The position numbers were made by a program, and so were the translations under genes. Of a stretch of DNA of 62,033 bases, positions 44,101 through 50,785 are shown one piece after another. This DNA is from a virus, in the IMG/VR virus record IMGVR_UViG_3300025133_000103, positions 1 through 62,033 of that record; one strand, given 5' to 3'. Position 1 is the first letter of the stretch. Each line of letters starts with the position of its first letter. The notes beneath the pieces were generated by a model, which did no database searches, was not told the origin of the DNA, and saw only the letters and a program-made list of their open reading frames with translations.

Positions 44101-44605
44101 AGGTAGCGAACAAGTGCCTGGAGGCTTAGACTTCAATCCCGATAAATTCTGGTATGGACTTGAATACTATATCGGAGGGGCTGGACAGTTTGTGACCCGA
44201 TCCCTAGGCACAGGAAGGGATATGTTTGAGATGATGAAAGAGGGCAAGAAGGTTAAGATGTCTGCTAACGATTTCCCGTTCTTAAGAAAGGTGTACGGAG
44301 AGTCCTCAAAGTACTATGACTCAGACTCTTACACGGAAAACTCCAACCTTATCTCTCAGCTATATAAAGAGCGCAAGGAGTCAGACGACAAAAGATCCGA
44401 TAGGTATGCAGGCGTTACCAAGCTAGAGTCTAAGCGTAAATCAACAGAGAAGAAGCTTAAGGTGCTACGCAAGAAAAGGAAGGAGGCTAGAGATATAAAG
44501 AACTACGTAGAGAAGCAAAATAGAATACACGAGCTGTACGAAAAGGAGCGCAGCCTACTGATGGAGTTTAACAAAGCATTCGAGAAGTATTATGGAAAAA
44601 AATAA
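35156..44605 (+). CDS. giant polyvalent ejection protein (metallopeptidase-like and LPD38-type domains)
   Basis: 3149 residues from the ATG used here. Residues about 300-560 are Ala/Gly-rich helices that could cross a membrane. HEFLHA in RHEFLHAAFRSV (about 846) is a zinc-metallopeptidase HExxH signature. Two repeats of the 'WHFRNWWLQ / WHFINWWVQ' type lie near 1027 and 1116. Long Lys/Ala/Glu coiled coils follow. From about 2595 to 2750, NPEFIISNFARDIQSAL, IENVNDAFENSIRLSAYI and NITVNFNRSGELGP match the LPD38 domain of phage polyvalent proteins. The tail is Lys-rich. It occupies the T7 gp16 place and is probably injected with DNA, opening the wall and acting in the cell. The original start may be 35109 (see the repeat). 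Confidence 0.7.
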   Translation: MSGMTPEQQLQFKESVRAAFSGRPSFHPTTGAVDDEGRSLSSYSSDVQNLRNNPQLKGIFQDVTRDAYSTILRDNGVSSEEWLFNHPEATTIDVIRAANLGNFNDSESFYLDPESTDAETFDREKALSRLEQEAQMGFEKNYVFPKLGGALNELIPENIRNNPEKLAQFESMFLHETGLKLDFDESGRVGDINTDSFIGNSFREVGRVLNDLAVNISDWAISTPALITELTSDLSPSARDLRFKISQQEGETQTLLERAEGPFWKDDIFWASFVSPEARRQLLLGSKSAPRTKDLEALFENGDDASIGDYLGASVDLLVESAPLLLDIATAKGLATGALKTATKGVTKRAATKAAKKTAYDPVRIAKTGKLNAADAARKIENKAILINKAINGGGAFVLSDVLVSGHMHADNVGQEWYDNLSASERAVYLAEQSSAEVLSGMVLGGLLRGKGVLKGLTRKMFEGQKSAVLKWGSQIARGTFFGVAEESIAEGATAGWQYASEIRARQAGGDATAIFSPVEFRKRVFDAVAAGALMGGTGGFAGGTISGGAQAFVAKHDERIVKKREKLKDLARAADEAITTSDKDRAIERLESETKKHSGAQSAITRAYDRLRKKNPKAFDNIARVQGEVNALVQVYKELAEGSDDAWKKDAKNEIKALLEKKQQLESEAFEGDQTLDDVIKEELEAVSEERKGKVEAWEQSQRESPEAQAEKLLKEEFEAQNASLEAAIAVNSAEQTADDDVQDATEEQPMPERDPDAEVDGVTATADNLAKEGASTHEKFKDLRTKVNMLLKAFKAEGMEVVFHNTAESYYNRTGSDPKRSKGAIDGKTIHINLSHERTTAKTVRHEFLHAAFRSVKKEDKEKFFNTLKALYPNIKIEGYPTFEAFEEAVAEAYEGKSADVILEEKIVILLEHALDEKVLSKTDKSVLRKLIDGFLKLFGLSRTTELDASDLKGFVEAFRAAEREGTAFETDKAVDGDTTMESRDLGPSKAYPDLIDKEVRYVEKQFDDSGGAKKVPVSKVFKDYWHFRNWWLQETDNGRSSDTVEGFEYTRSDGTIRNINPPRPKVDPKTGRPVSSTSQGINPARLPEDTPFEVYYWKAGRDGISRIRSMNFNGKWHFINWWVQATRKGESETFSNFKLLESTNPLKTTSINTDSLKSWKGLEWKPKKLVKDTPRSRGLREQINAHKEFGGSTFTLDGKNQTGQPVSSVSIFPERSETIKGPGLWVGALERHAEANADILEGNEDVLAVGTWFDSESNQTYLDIVAVVSHEQAATLGRQYNQKAVFNLETMEEVDTGGTGEAVEGLKPEAERVNDIRALSDADTDLDDVASSDAEEVFESVVLGKASKSFFKRLVKAATETGKKLIAFTAFYDPTNIKGSSGIHWDWDPASGAYGIYSFSKKDSAKEVKDKMEAKASANHNKPTKDAIVKGFFLINTGLMGRSSAYSNREIVADVIAEIEEILKGKTDFQAKTIIKGWLKDIFKSGSDNQKDLIRGVFAELNDKFEDKVGFGTETLLDAEKTHQIPITKEALIEWLTAFNKLEPTEYGIRRKNKFVRHNLFGGGSDVSVKGILPRLGYKVSSDAFLETQRVGDKINPFKEGDSNSLKLMKRVPYTLKATTSIMGGLQWELQGFEITKKEGDSQFPWSISLKEGYREGVELHEPSEKIELDDIFAEEADEKAKSEKDLAKKKKTYEAKKKSLTKKRIEEIDALAKQATDPRARKQTKGVAGAIAAEEAGDLKGKEKEFYKAAAAFKEASAAEAKRTERTRGQQNIGKTGAAADMIAASKKAEAEAKRKANPEDTTRHSFDLDLSGTGDIVKKAAKAAGKKGIAISVLEAMKAKASKVEQAIINDVIAAVNKDVPESRYVTEEQLEKAISQRMLSPLEDESTYGDYGIDRIGRSKDAVDPSLTPLVGDTDHWGEAFVDHTKEKAHAHMRTSGMKSDPQSLYVLEMQSDAVQKSPKKRSEPRVFIEDEVEVFFGTNTKNEAFIEDIGRNPDKYISEVDNLKPDNEGNTSDTDAYWRNIRRLLVSSGGLTTTTADKMIELALAEDPTFPVDGLNLMIKHYAMSEGGAPIDVTTEQAKKIFEDRWSSAYGYGHIIADAAEDLMEMYKTLKGEPPRVFGARLEEYYKVKESLKPKPEAEKKDLPVRKLWERHVINSALQRAREKGKKKIKIPTGRTATAIQNWAYPFKVEDTKDMVSYKNQLSAGVSVIHDRYSKAGSTMQKMGLKGVKLVKDSQGFEWHEALVPAEGDAPVLFSMDLDFEGTDTNLPFEPNRLNYFQAMMARMDQLFANKYANVMRLQKDIQKGIGKAVELGQDFINAETLLYGRTANDLEKLEEKVKEISKDMKAKGLTSEEVTEYLIARHAKERNAVIKKRNKKKDGSGLSDADADSFLSGLSADKKAKFESLAKKIDAIQKDTRDTMRKYGLESNERIDAFEAMFENYVPLGGKAVDDMNVETTSYPTGGAGIAVYGDTTKRAKGRKSLAVNVLAQVIAQNAAVHTKARKNEALSSLYNLVKANPNERVWLIKDVVTVDSQNAVGVRIDGEQKYIVFNDPSYAKSLRNMGVEKLDVISKIIRVPAAWLRRSFTTANPEFIISNFARDIQSALFNGLAEADIPGGQIQGRHIAANIIAGVKSTLPALIKGTFGKDMGAEMEAYFEEFKEDGGQTGWGFVKPLNQIAAEIEAESTEPGKVKKAVRWMGKHSIDVIENVNDAFENSIRLSAYIESRKAGVSRAKAAELAKNITVNFNRSGELGPVANAWYLFFNASVQGTVRLARSLGTLKDVRKPDGELEAWHKRLNAAQKLAFGLSLTSGMLAAVNMAMSDEDEDGVLFYSKIPDYVKERNLIIMYDGKNHLKIPLPYGFNIFSNFGTAMAEVAAGEREMTEATMFMANSAFSSFSPISFGQSETMAKYITKGFTPTVLKPFVEISTNETYFGSSVFREQFPVGAPKPESELAFRSPEMIQKIFSWMNKATGGSEQVPGGLDFNPDKFWYGLEYYIGGAGQFVTRSLGTGRDMFEMMKEGKKVKMSANDFPFLRKVYGESSKYYDSDSYTENSNLISQLYKERKESDDKRSDRYAGVTKLESKRKSTEKKLKVLRKKRKEARDIKNYVEKQNRIHELYEKERSLLMEFNKAFEKYYGKK

Positions 44606-45032
44606 GAAGAAGATCAAAGACACTAAGCTTGGTATGTGGCTTAAAGAAAAAGCGCCCAATGTGCTGGGTATGGTTGGGGATTTACTCCCAGACAGCGGCG
44701 CCTTAGGCGTTGTAAAAAACCTATTGGACAAAGAGCCAGATGTTGATCCAGCGGAAGCTAAAGCCGTTATAGACGCTGAGGTTAGATTCCAAGAGAACGT
44801 AACAGAGCGCTGGAAAGCAGATATGAGTAGCGATGTTAAGCTAGCCAAATTGATACGCCCAGTGACCCTTATATGCCTTATGGCTATGTTCATGCTTACG
44901 ATGATAGCTGATAGCATAGACAGCTGGCCTTTCAACGTGAAGGACTCCTACGTAGATCTGTTGCAGATACTAATGCTGACAGCCTTTGGAGCTTACTTCG
45001 CTGGCCGAACTATAGAAAAGTCTAAGAAGTAA
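44592..45032 (+). CDS. holin, three-helix type
   Basis: 146 residues, overlapping the giant gene by 14 nt. The pattern ERWKADMSSDVKLAKLIRP followed by two hydrophobic helices (VTLICLMAMFMLTMIAD; LLQILMLTAFGAYFAG) and a basic end (RTIEKSKK) is that of the 3TM/GTA-type holin family, in which a 'W-x-x-D-x-x-S-D-x-W-L-s-k-x-i-R-P' helix precedes the membrane part. An amphipathic N-terminal helix (WLKEKAPNVLGMVGDLLP) is also typical. It should trigger lysis by opening the inner membrane. It is the last gene of the rightward arm. Confidence 0.72.
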   Translation: MEKNKKKIKDTKLGMWLKEKAPNVLGMVGDLLPDSGALGVVKNLLDKEPDVDPAEAKAVIDAEVRFQENVTERWKADMSSDVKLAKLIRPVTLICLMAMFMLTMIADSIDSWPFNVKDSYVDLLQILMLTAFGAYFAGRTIEKSKK

Positions 45033-45033
45033 A

Positions 45034-45048
45034 GCTGGCAAACCCAGC
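45034..45048 (+). terminator. hairpin at the convergence of the two arms
   Basis: GCTGG-CAAAC-CCAGC, five perfect pairs, lies between the holin stop and the ribonucleotide reductase stop of the opposite arm. T runs on either side are weak (CTTTT right, TTTACTT left on the other strand). It probably helps separate converging transcripts. Confidence 0.5.
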
Positions 45049-45063
45049 ACTGATTAAATCTTT

Positions 45064-46476
45064 TCATCGGACAGGGCATGCTCCTGAGTCGCAATCAGCG
45101 ATCTCTATATCGTCCATACTAAGCTGTTCTAGGCTGGTAATAGGAGTTACACTTGACTTCATGTCTAAGTAAGTGCCTTCGTCTATCTCTTCGAGAGGAG
45201 CCTGTTTAAACCCATGATCGTTATGTAAGAGAAAGGAAACAGACTTTACATTGAAGTAGTTGTTTTCTAACCACCCTTTAATGCTCTCTAGTTCTTCTTT
45301 TCGGTAATAGATAGTTACAGAGACAGCATTGTCGGACCACTCTGTCTGTAGCCTTTTACAGACCTCTAGCTGATCTATTGCCGTTAGATCCTGAGCAAAC
45401 GTGGTTCCAGAAGGGAACTTACAAGGGAAGCTGACGACGATTGTTGATTTGTCTTCTGTCCCATCAAAATTTAGCACATATTCCACAGGGTACCCATGCT
45501 CCCTGGAGGTAAGTGCCAAGCTACTATCAGCTGCCATTCGGATTCGTCTAATGTAATACTCGCTGTATCCAGGGTGTGCTCCTGGTGTAACACCAGCAAG
45601 TAGACTAAGCGTTCCAGAGGGTTTAACCGTTGTAAGTTTAATGGATGCTGGGTATCCCGCCAGTTGAGAATATTCTTTGTCATATGACCTAAGGTAGATA
45701 TAGCAATCGGTCAACCAGTTACGTTGCTCCTCGGTAGCCTGTAAGTATCCAGTAACGCCAATCCCCATACGCATATTTTTGTGTACGATGTCTTCGGTTT
45801 CCTTTACTTCGCACTTAATAGCGAGGCTGTGTTTGTTTATCCTGTAAAGGTAACGCGCAACTTTCTTTAGCTCTTCGTAGCTGTTTATGTTGGGTAGATA
45901 TATCTCGGCCAAGCAACACGTCTCATAGTTAGCTAAGGATTGCTCAGCACACGGATTAAAGCCCTGCACGTCTGGATCTGGATACTCTTCTTCTCCTGTC
46001 CGTCCCATACGACGTGAAGCGTCGAGGTTAATTAGCCCATATGGTTCACCGTTCCCGTTATACCCTTCCCAAAACTCATCGGGAAGCTGTGAAACGTCAG
46101 AACAAACTACGGAGTTGTTGGACATAGCTCTCCAATTAGGTATACCTCCTAAATCCCATCGTTTTGCTCGTAGGTACTCAACATCGTCGCAGTCTCCTAT
46201 AGCTATCTGAGCCGATCTACGGACGTTTCCTGCTACTACAATCTTTGCTATGATGTTCATTAAGTCTAAGCAGTCTATAGGTCTTAGGCGGCGACCTGAG
46301 TGCTTATTTAAAATAGCATTTACCTCGCCCATCCCCCACACTAAATCTTCTGGGCCTGAAGCTGTCCCTCCAAACCCCTTGATAGGGGATCCTTTAGATC
46401 GGATGAGGTGAGCAGCGTACGTAAAGCTTTTGCCTGTAACAAACGAAGCCTCTAGGGTCCTACGTAAAAGCTCCAC
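45064..46476 (-). pseudogene. nrdJ: class II ribonucleotide reductase, C-terminal fragment
   Basis: Encodes 470 residues of a B12-dependent ribonucleotide reductase: NNSVVCSDVS, the active-site loop NPCAEQSLANYETCCLAE, SGTLSLLAGVTPGAHPGYS and the C-terminal CDSGACPVR with its redox cysteine pair. It reduces ribonucleotides for phage DNA synthesis. It is separated from its N-terminal part by a 110-bp tandem duplication. Removing one copy joins both parts in one frame of 632 residues (45064-47072). Whether the break is real or an assembly error is unclear. In the intact gene all key residues I could check are present. It is the last gene of the leftward arm. Confidence 0.8.
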
Positions 46477-46592
46477 CCATCCAACCCCTTGATAGGGGAT
46501 CCTTTAGATCGGATGAGGTGAGTAGCGTACGTAAAGCTCTTGCCTGTAACAAACGAAGCCTCTAGGGTCCTACGTAAAAGCTCCACCCATCC
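46373..46592. repeat. 110-bp tandem duplication inside the ribonucleotide reductase gene
   Basis: Bases 46373-46482 and 46483-46592 are two adjacent copies of the same 110-bp unit. They differ at two positions (GAGCAGCG/GAGTAGCG and GCTTTT/GCTCTT). 110 is not a multiple of three, so the duplication breaks the reading frame. Confidence 0.95.
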
Positions 46593-47072
46593 CTCACGGG
46601 TGTCTGGTACTATAAAATCCGCGTCGTTTACGTCCTTTCGAACCACATCTACTTTGCTTTTTACCTTCGGTAGTTGATATACGTTTTCGCGTTGGATATT
46701 GTAACCCACCCCGCTACCAAGCATAAGCATCTCGAAGGCCCAGGTAAAAGGGCGTATAGGATCGTCCACTACAACGAACGCGCAGTTCTGCAATGAAGGT
46801 AAGCCCAACCGATCAACGGTAGAGGTACCTAGCTGCCAAAGGAAGCGCCCTGCGACGGTTCCTTTTAGCTCCATCATAATCTTCTTTAACTCTCCTTCTT
46901 CGAATTGTGTAAACCCGCAATTAAGCTGCTCTCTACACGCATCAACCACGCGGTCAACGGTGTCTTCCCATTCTTCTGTTTTTCCGTTTTCATCTGTTCT
47001 CGAATAGGTACGCTTATAGACAGCATACCCCACCTCGCCCCAAGGGACAAGTGAAGGATCGTAAGTTTTCAT
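46452..47072 (-). pseudogene. nrdJ: class II ribonucleotide reductase, N-terminal fragment
   Basis: 206 residues, of which the first about 190 are genuine: GRFLWQLGTSTVDRLGLPSL, QNCAFVVVDDPIRPF (with the first catalytic Cys), FEMLMLGSGVGYNIQREN. The last residues (LDGWSFYVGP) come from reading into the second copy of the 110-bp unit in the wrong frame. Upstream (47097-47110) a hairpin with a T run separates it from the preceding gene, and no clear -7 box is seen, so it may have its own weak promoter or be read through. Confidence 0.8.
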
Positions 47073-47082
47073 TGATTATTTT

Positions 47083-47110
47083 TTTTAAAAAAGCGAACTA
47101 CGAAGGTAGT
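47083..47110 (-). terminator. rho-independent terminator before ribonucleotide reductase
   Basis: On the minus strand ACTAC-CTTC-GTAGT (47097-47110) is followed by TCGCTTTTTT. The stem begins within the stop codon of the preceding leftward gene. It would limit transcription into the reductase gene. Confidence 0.7.
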
Positions 47111-47634
47111 CAATACTCCTTAAAGTAGTCCCACACTCTGTACGTTTTCAATCTCTTGAGGTCTAGTAATTTAAGCTTCGTGATGAGGTCTAGCCTGTCC
47201 TTTCTCTGGTATTTCTTAAGGTGTGCGTCGGCTTTATTCGTCACCATGACATCCTCTACGTTCTCTTCACAAAAAAGTCTTAAGTCTTCCCGATCCACAA
47301 CGCTAAAACCACCCTCTTCTGGCATATCGAAGGCTATGATTTTTGATCCCCCGTACATCCACCCAGGGTTCCCCCTTACATTTTTAAACTCACACCAAAT
47401 CTCATCGGGCAGGTTGTTTCCTTTCACGTCAACCCCCCATCTCCCTTCCTTCCCATCATAGGTCATCCAATAGTCAACGTGCAGATGCATATCATCTTTG
47501 CGGTTGGCTTTGGTTACTTGAAGGTTAAGGGCTGTAGCAGCACGAGCAAATCGTACTTCAGCTACCCTTCCTGTTGAACCCGAATAGGCTCTCCTGCTTT
47601 GGCTTATCATTTGAGTTGGCTTCAAGGTGTTCAT
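47110..47634 (-). CDS. PD-(D/E)XK nuclease-like protein
   Basis: 174 residues. RVAEVRFARAATALNLQVTK (helix with Glu), DMHLHVDYWM, then RWGVDVKGN (D-x-K of a PD-(D/E)XK core), followed by EIWCEFKNVRGNPGWMYGGS and SKIIAFDMPEEGGF, resemble small phage restriction-fold nucleases encoded near ribonucleotide reductases. The C-terminal 60 residues are Lys-rich. It may degrade host DNA to supply nucleotides, which fits its neighbour, but substrate and activity are inferred. Confidence 0.55.
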   Translation of the reverse strand: MNTLKPTQMISQSRRAYSGSTGRVAEVRFARAATALNLQVTKANRKDDMHLHVDYWMTYDGKEGRWGVDVKGNNLPDEIWCEFKNVRGNPGWMYGGSKIIAFDMPEEGGFSVVDREDLRLFCEENVEDVMVTNKADAHLKKYQRKDRLDLITKLKLLDLKRLKTYRVWDYFKEY

Positions 47635-47842
47635 ATGAAGCCTCCTTAATAAGGTCTAGCTCTAAATTTATCGAAATGCGGATCGCAGATATCATGTTAG
47701 CCACGTTACCTGGGTCCGTCCTCGGATCTCCTTTGATGTCGAACAGGTCCTCATAGAACTCTGTTACTATATCATGCAGCCGTACTGTCGCCACGCGATA
47801 CGTGGTTCCTAGCTGCTCTTTTGTTAACTCCTTTTCTACCAT
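47558..47842 (-). CDS. hypothetical protein
   Basis: 94 residues, helical (VEKELTKEQLGTTYRVATVR; ANMISAIRISINLELDLIKE). It overlaps its upstream neighbour by 71 nt and the downstream nuclease-like gene by 77 nt, unusually long overlaps. Either the overlaps are real compression or the true start is the internal ATG of MISAIRI. The C-terminal QESLFGFNRKGS contains a Q-x-S-L-F motif like that of clamp-binding peptides (QxxLF), which is only suggestive. Confidence 0.5.
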   Translation of the reverse strand: MVEKELTKEQLGTTYRVATVRLHDIVTEFYEDLFDIKGDPRTDPGNVANMISAIRISINLELDLIKEASYEHLEANSNDKPKQESLFGFNRKGS

Positions 47843-48290
47843 ATCCTAGTTGTTTAATTTTTTCAATTGCTTGTTCAATCTGACTTTTATTTTTACAGAT
47901 GAATAAAGCTGGGACTGGTTCTCCTGAGTCTATCAAGTGTTTAAGGAACAGCTTCCACCTCATCGGGAAATCATGATGAGAAGGAACGTACCCTTTGGTT
48001 TCGATAATCCACACCGCGTCTGGTCCTACGAAGTCTGGAGTATATTTTATAGGAAGTACAACGGCGTTTGTTCTGTCTGTTAGCTCTTTCTTCTTGGCTG
48101 TTGACTTAAGATACGTGCCAGGGTATCTAAATTTATCTACGAGCATATACTGATGTGTCTCGTAGGTAAAACTTATGCCTGACTCAGCTAGAAGATCGGC
48201 GCAGGTTTTCTCTAATCCGCTTTTGTACTTACCTAAATTTCTTTTTTTGGATGATTTCTTTTTGGGGGTTCCTTTTGTCTTTCGCTTCAC
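47772..48290 (-). CDS. endonuclease I-like Holliday-junction resolvase
   Basis: 172 residues. After a very basic N-terminus (KRKTKGTPKKKSSKKRN), YKSGLEKTCADLLAESGISF, YTPDFVG, WIIETKGY and MRWKLFLKHLI reproduce the T7 endonuclease I pattern: catalytic Glu in the first helix (SGLE), PD-x-n-E-x-K core (TPDF...ETK), then the Arg/Lys helix. It should cut branched DNA made during replication and recombination and may also break host DNA. Confidence 0.75.
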   Translation of the reverse strand: MKRKTKGTPKKKSSKKRNLGKYKSGLEKTCADLLAESGISFTYETHQYMLVDKFRYPGTYLKSTAKKKELTDRTNAVVLPIKYTPDFVGPDAVWIIETKGYVPSHHDFPMRWKLFLKHLIDSGEPVPALFICKNKSQIEQAIEKIKQLGYGRKGVNKRAARNHVSRGDSTAA

Positions 48291-48306
48291 ATAGCGAAGC
48301 TACGGT

Positions 48307-50094
48307 TTAATTGGGATTAAAAACATTATAGTTATCAAATTGCGACCCAATAGATTGAAACAATTCCTTTTGAGTATGGTTCAATCTAAAAGCTGTTCTT
48401 GATGTGTTGATTGTAAAGCGAATAGGCTCGTCCAGTGAGGTCGGCTCACCGCCCGTCTCTACGTCACGAACCTTACGCATGTGCCATTCTGTTACTTTAC
48501 GTTCGTTGAAGTCAGGATGCTGGACTTTTCTATGTACTGTAATAAAACAGTCTGATCGGTTTACGAATTTACCACCACCCTCCGTATCCTCGGCGTAAGG
48601 GGCTATAGGTAACCCATCGTCTCCTTTGCGTCTCTGCGCCTCTGTTACGGCATGCATGTTAAGCCAAACAGCTACATTGTGTGCAGTAGAAAACGTAAGG
48701 AACTCAGACGCGGCTTCGTAGTGGTAGTCGTGTACCCCTATACCGCTGTTCTTCATGTCCAGCTTTAGGCTATTGTATGGGTCTACAAAGACAGCATCAA
48801 CAGGCTGCTGCTTTAGGATCTTTTCGAGGAACACGATGATATCGGCGTAGCTGTATACCTGCTTGTTACTGATGACTGTAAAGTGCTCATTCACCCACCT
48901 GTACGCTTCTTTACGTTGATCATATGTCATGGCGTCAATCGGGCGATTAACCGCGAATTGCATAAGGGTCATCTTCAACGAGGCTGTTCGGTTCTCGGAT
49001 GAGTATACCACCCACTTCCACTTGTGGCGTATAGCGGAGTTAACCATCATATATAGAGCCATAGTGGTCTTACCTACATTAGAATGCCCATTGATGATAG
49101 TGAATTCTTTTTTATAGCGGAAGTACTTGTCCAGCGTTTCGTCTCCAGTATCTAGCCCCACCTCGATGCGGCCATTAGCGTAATCGTCTATCCATCGGAA
49201 GTCTTCATCGTCGGACGAAATGAACGACATGTCTCCATCGTTGATTAGAAGCTCTCTCTTGGCCTCTTTCTCGTCTGCCAGGGTGGCCCTTATAGGGTCC
49301 TGCTTGCCCTTCTCTATGCCCTCTCTTATGGTCTTATATGCGTGATCCTCAGAATCTATGTCTCTTTTCTTAATCTCCCGCATCAGTACACGGACAGCCT
49401 CGTCATCCTCGATTCTTCCTGCCGCTATATACCCGCCTACAAGTCGAGCCGCCTTAAGAAGGACGGCGTGTTTCTCTCCGTCATCACACTGGCGGATCAT
49501 TCGGGAGGCTAGATTTAGCTTTAAGTAATCGGTGTAACTCCCTGATTTAGAAACAGCTACCTGTGATTCGCCCTGCTCTGTAGCAAAAGCCCCAAAGCTA
49601 GCCGCTTCTTCATTTAGAGAGAGCTCAGGGTCATACGATTCAAAGCATGCGCGGGACTCGTTGATGCCCGACTCATCTACTTCTAGTCCGTACTGCTTAT
49701 GGAAGTACGTTCGAAGAGCGCGGAAGTGATCCCGATGGCGCTCAGGGTTTGTTATGTGTACTAGAGCCTTGAGCCCGTCACCAGACGGTGAAACCCAGCA
49801 GCTATAGACATAAGGATCCGAACCGAGCAGCTTCTTGGATGAACCAACATCGATGTGATCGAAATCCAAAACAACGTATCCGCTATGACTAATACACGCT
49901 TCGTCAGCCCTGGTGCTAAATTCTCCGCTAAAGAGGACAACGGGGAGCTTCTTCTTCTTTTCTTTATTGCCATCACGTACAAGCTTAATCGTTGGCGCAG
50001 AAGTCCCCTGCTGGATTCTCTTTAAGGCTGTCGCCATGTTTATGTGATGGGGCTTGTCCTTCTGGAACACGTCCTTGAATATCGTTACTTTCAT
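48307..50094 (-). CDS. primase-helicase (BT4734/VirE-N-type primase fused to DnaB-like ATPase)
   Basis: 595 residues. VVLDFDHID (about 74-82) and SPSGDGLKALV (about 101-111) with HRDHFRALRTYF and SRACFESYDPEL are the core of the BT4734/VirE N-terminal family, a primase-like (PrimPol-related) domain widespread in Bacteroidota. From about 330, TIINGHSNVGKTTMALYMM is Walker A, VDAVFVDPYNSLKLD Walker B, and the pattern continues like a DnaB/RecA-type hexameric helicase. One protein would thus prime and unwind the fork. No polymerase is encoded in the window. Confidence 0.75.
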   Translation of the reverse strand: MKVTIFKDVFQKDKPHHINMATALKRIQQGTSAPTIKLVRDGNKEKKKKLPVVLFSGEFSTRADEACISHSGYVVLDFDHIDVGSSKKLLGSDPYVYSCWVSPSGDGLKALVHITNPERHRDHFRALRTYFHKQYGLEVDESGINESRACFESYDPELSLNEEAASFGAFATEQGESQVAVSKSGSYTDYLKLNLASRMIRQCDDGEKHAVLLKAARLVGGYIAAGRIEDDEAVRVLMREIKKRDIDSEDHAYKTIREGIEKGKQDPIRATLADEKEAKRELLINDGDMSFISSDDEDFRWIDDYANGRIEVGLDTGDETLDKYFRYKKEFTIINGHSNVGKTTMALYMMVNSAIRHKWKWVVYSSENRTASLKMTLMQFAVNRPIDAMTYDQRKEAYRWVNEHFTVISNKQVYSYADIIVFLEKILKQQPVDAVFVDPYNSLKLDMKNSGIGVHDYHYEAASEFLTFSTAHNVAVWLNMHAVTEAQRRKGDDGLPIAPYAEDTEGGGKFVNRSDCFITVHRKVQHPDFNERKVTEWHMRKVRDVETGGEPTSLDEPIRFTINTSRTAFRLNHTQKELFQSIGSQFDNYNVFNPN

Positions 50095-50314
50095 TTTTTA
50101 ATTCCATTGCTTTTAGTTCATACCAATTGGCTTTTTCCAGCTCGCGTTCAAACGGCTGGTTAGGCTTTAGTCCTGCTCGCATCCTGTACTTGAAAGCATT
50201 CATCTCGCAGAAAGCGATGTACTTCTCTTTCCCCCATATGTCGACCATCATTTCCCATGTCTCTTTACATGATCGCCTATAGTGATTTGGGTTTATGTAG
50301 CTATCGTGCTTCAT
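49985..50314 (-). CDS. DUF3310-like small protein
   Basis: 109 residues. INPNHYRRSCKETWEMMVDI, EMNAFKYRMRAGLKPNQPFE and LEKANWYELKAMEL match the DUF3310 pattern (HYx..., N-x-x-KY-x-x-R, then a Lys-Ala-x-x-Y helix), common near phage replication or nucleotide-metabolism genes. It overlaps the primase-helicase start by 110 nt, so the disordered C-terminal 35 residues are encoded in the overlap. Function of the family is unknown. Confidence 0.65.
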   Translation of the reverse strand: MKHDSYINPNHYRRSCKETWEMMVDIWGKEKYIAFCEMNAFKYRMRAGLKPNQPFERELEKANWYELKAMELKNESNDIQGRVPEGQAPSHKHGDSLKENPAGDFCAND

Positions 50315-50540
50315 ACATTGCGGATTTGTTCTCCTTCCCTAGGGAGAGCTTAGTTAATATTTTATCAATAACCACCTTCTTTACAGTACGTGAGCCCTTC
50401 TTGTAAACCAGGTCTTCTAGCATCTTCATGGTTCTTTTATCTTTCTCCATTATGTCCGCAAGCGTTGCTTGCTTGCTTACAATCCAAGTCTGTTTCTTGT
50501 AGGAGGTTTTGTTTTTAACATAAGATATTTCAACGGTCAT
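50301..50540 (-). CDS. small basic protein, paralogue of the next gene
   Basis: Start set at MTVEISYVKNKTSYKKQTWI (50540). A further ATG lies upstream at 50564. The 79 residues are basic; ADIMEKDKRTMKMLEDLVY and SRTVKKVVIDKILTKL align with its neighbour's EDIMERDESTMSRLDLEIY and ENTKKIVITKIRSKK. Tandem duplication product, function unknown. Confidence 0.55.
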   Translation of the reverse strand: MTVEISYVKNKTSYKKQTWIVSKQATLADIMEKDKRTMKMLEDLVYKKGSRTVKKVVIDKILTKLSLGKENKSAMYEAR

Positions 50541-50578
50541 ATAGTATATAGTTCTACGTTCCACGTATGATTGTCTAG

Positions 50579-50785
50579 TTAGCTAATTTCCTTTTTAGAG
50601 CGGATCTTAGTGATTACTATTTTTTTTGTGTTCTCATAGCCCTTGCCGTAAATCTCTAGATCAAGGCGCGACATGGTACTCTCATCGCGCTCCATTATAT
50701 CTTCAGGCAGGTCATACCCGCTAACAATCCACACTACGGTATCGTTAAGCTTCCTGTTCTTCAGGTAGGTCACGTCGGCTGTCAT
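50579..50785 (-). CDS. small protein, paralogue of the preceding entry
   Basis: Start set at MTADVTYLKNRKLNDTVVWI (50785) because this aligns with its paralogue's start. An ATG at 50815 is also possible. 68 residues. VVWIVSGYDLPEDIMERDES repeats the paralogue's QTWIVSKQATLADIMEKDKR. Two copies in a row, in the recombination module, suggest a dosage or heteromer need. Confidence 0.55.
   Translation of the reverse strand: MTADVTYLKNRKLNDTVVWIVSGYDLPEDIMERDESTMSRLDLEIYGKGYENTKKIVITKIRSKKEIS

Noticed and set aside
45064-47072. An intein or intron as the cause of the split ribonucleotide reductase
   Set aside because: The two parts are separated only by a direct duplication of the gene's own 110 bp. 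No splice or endonuclease sequence is present.
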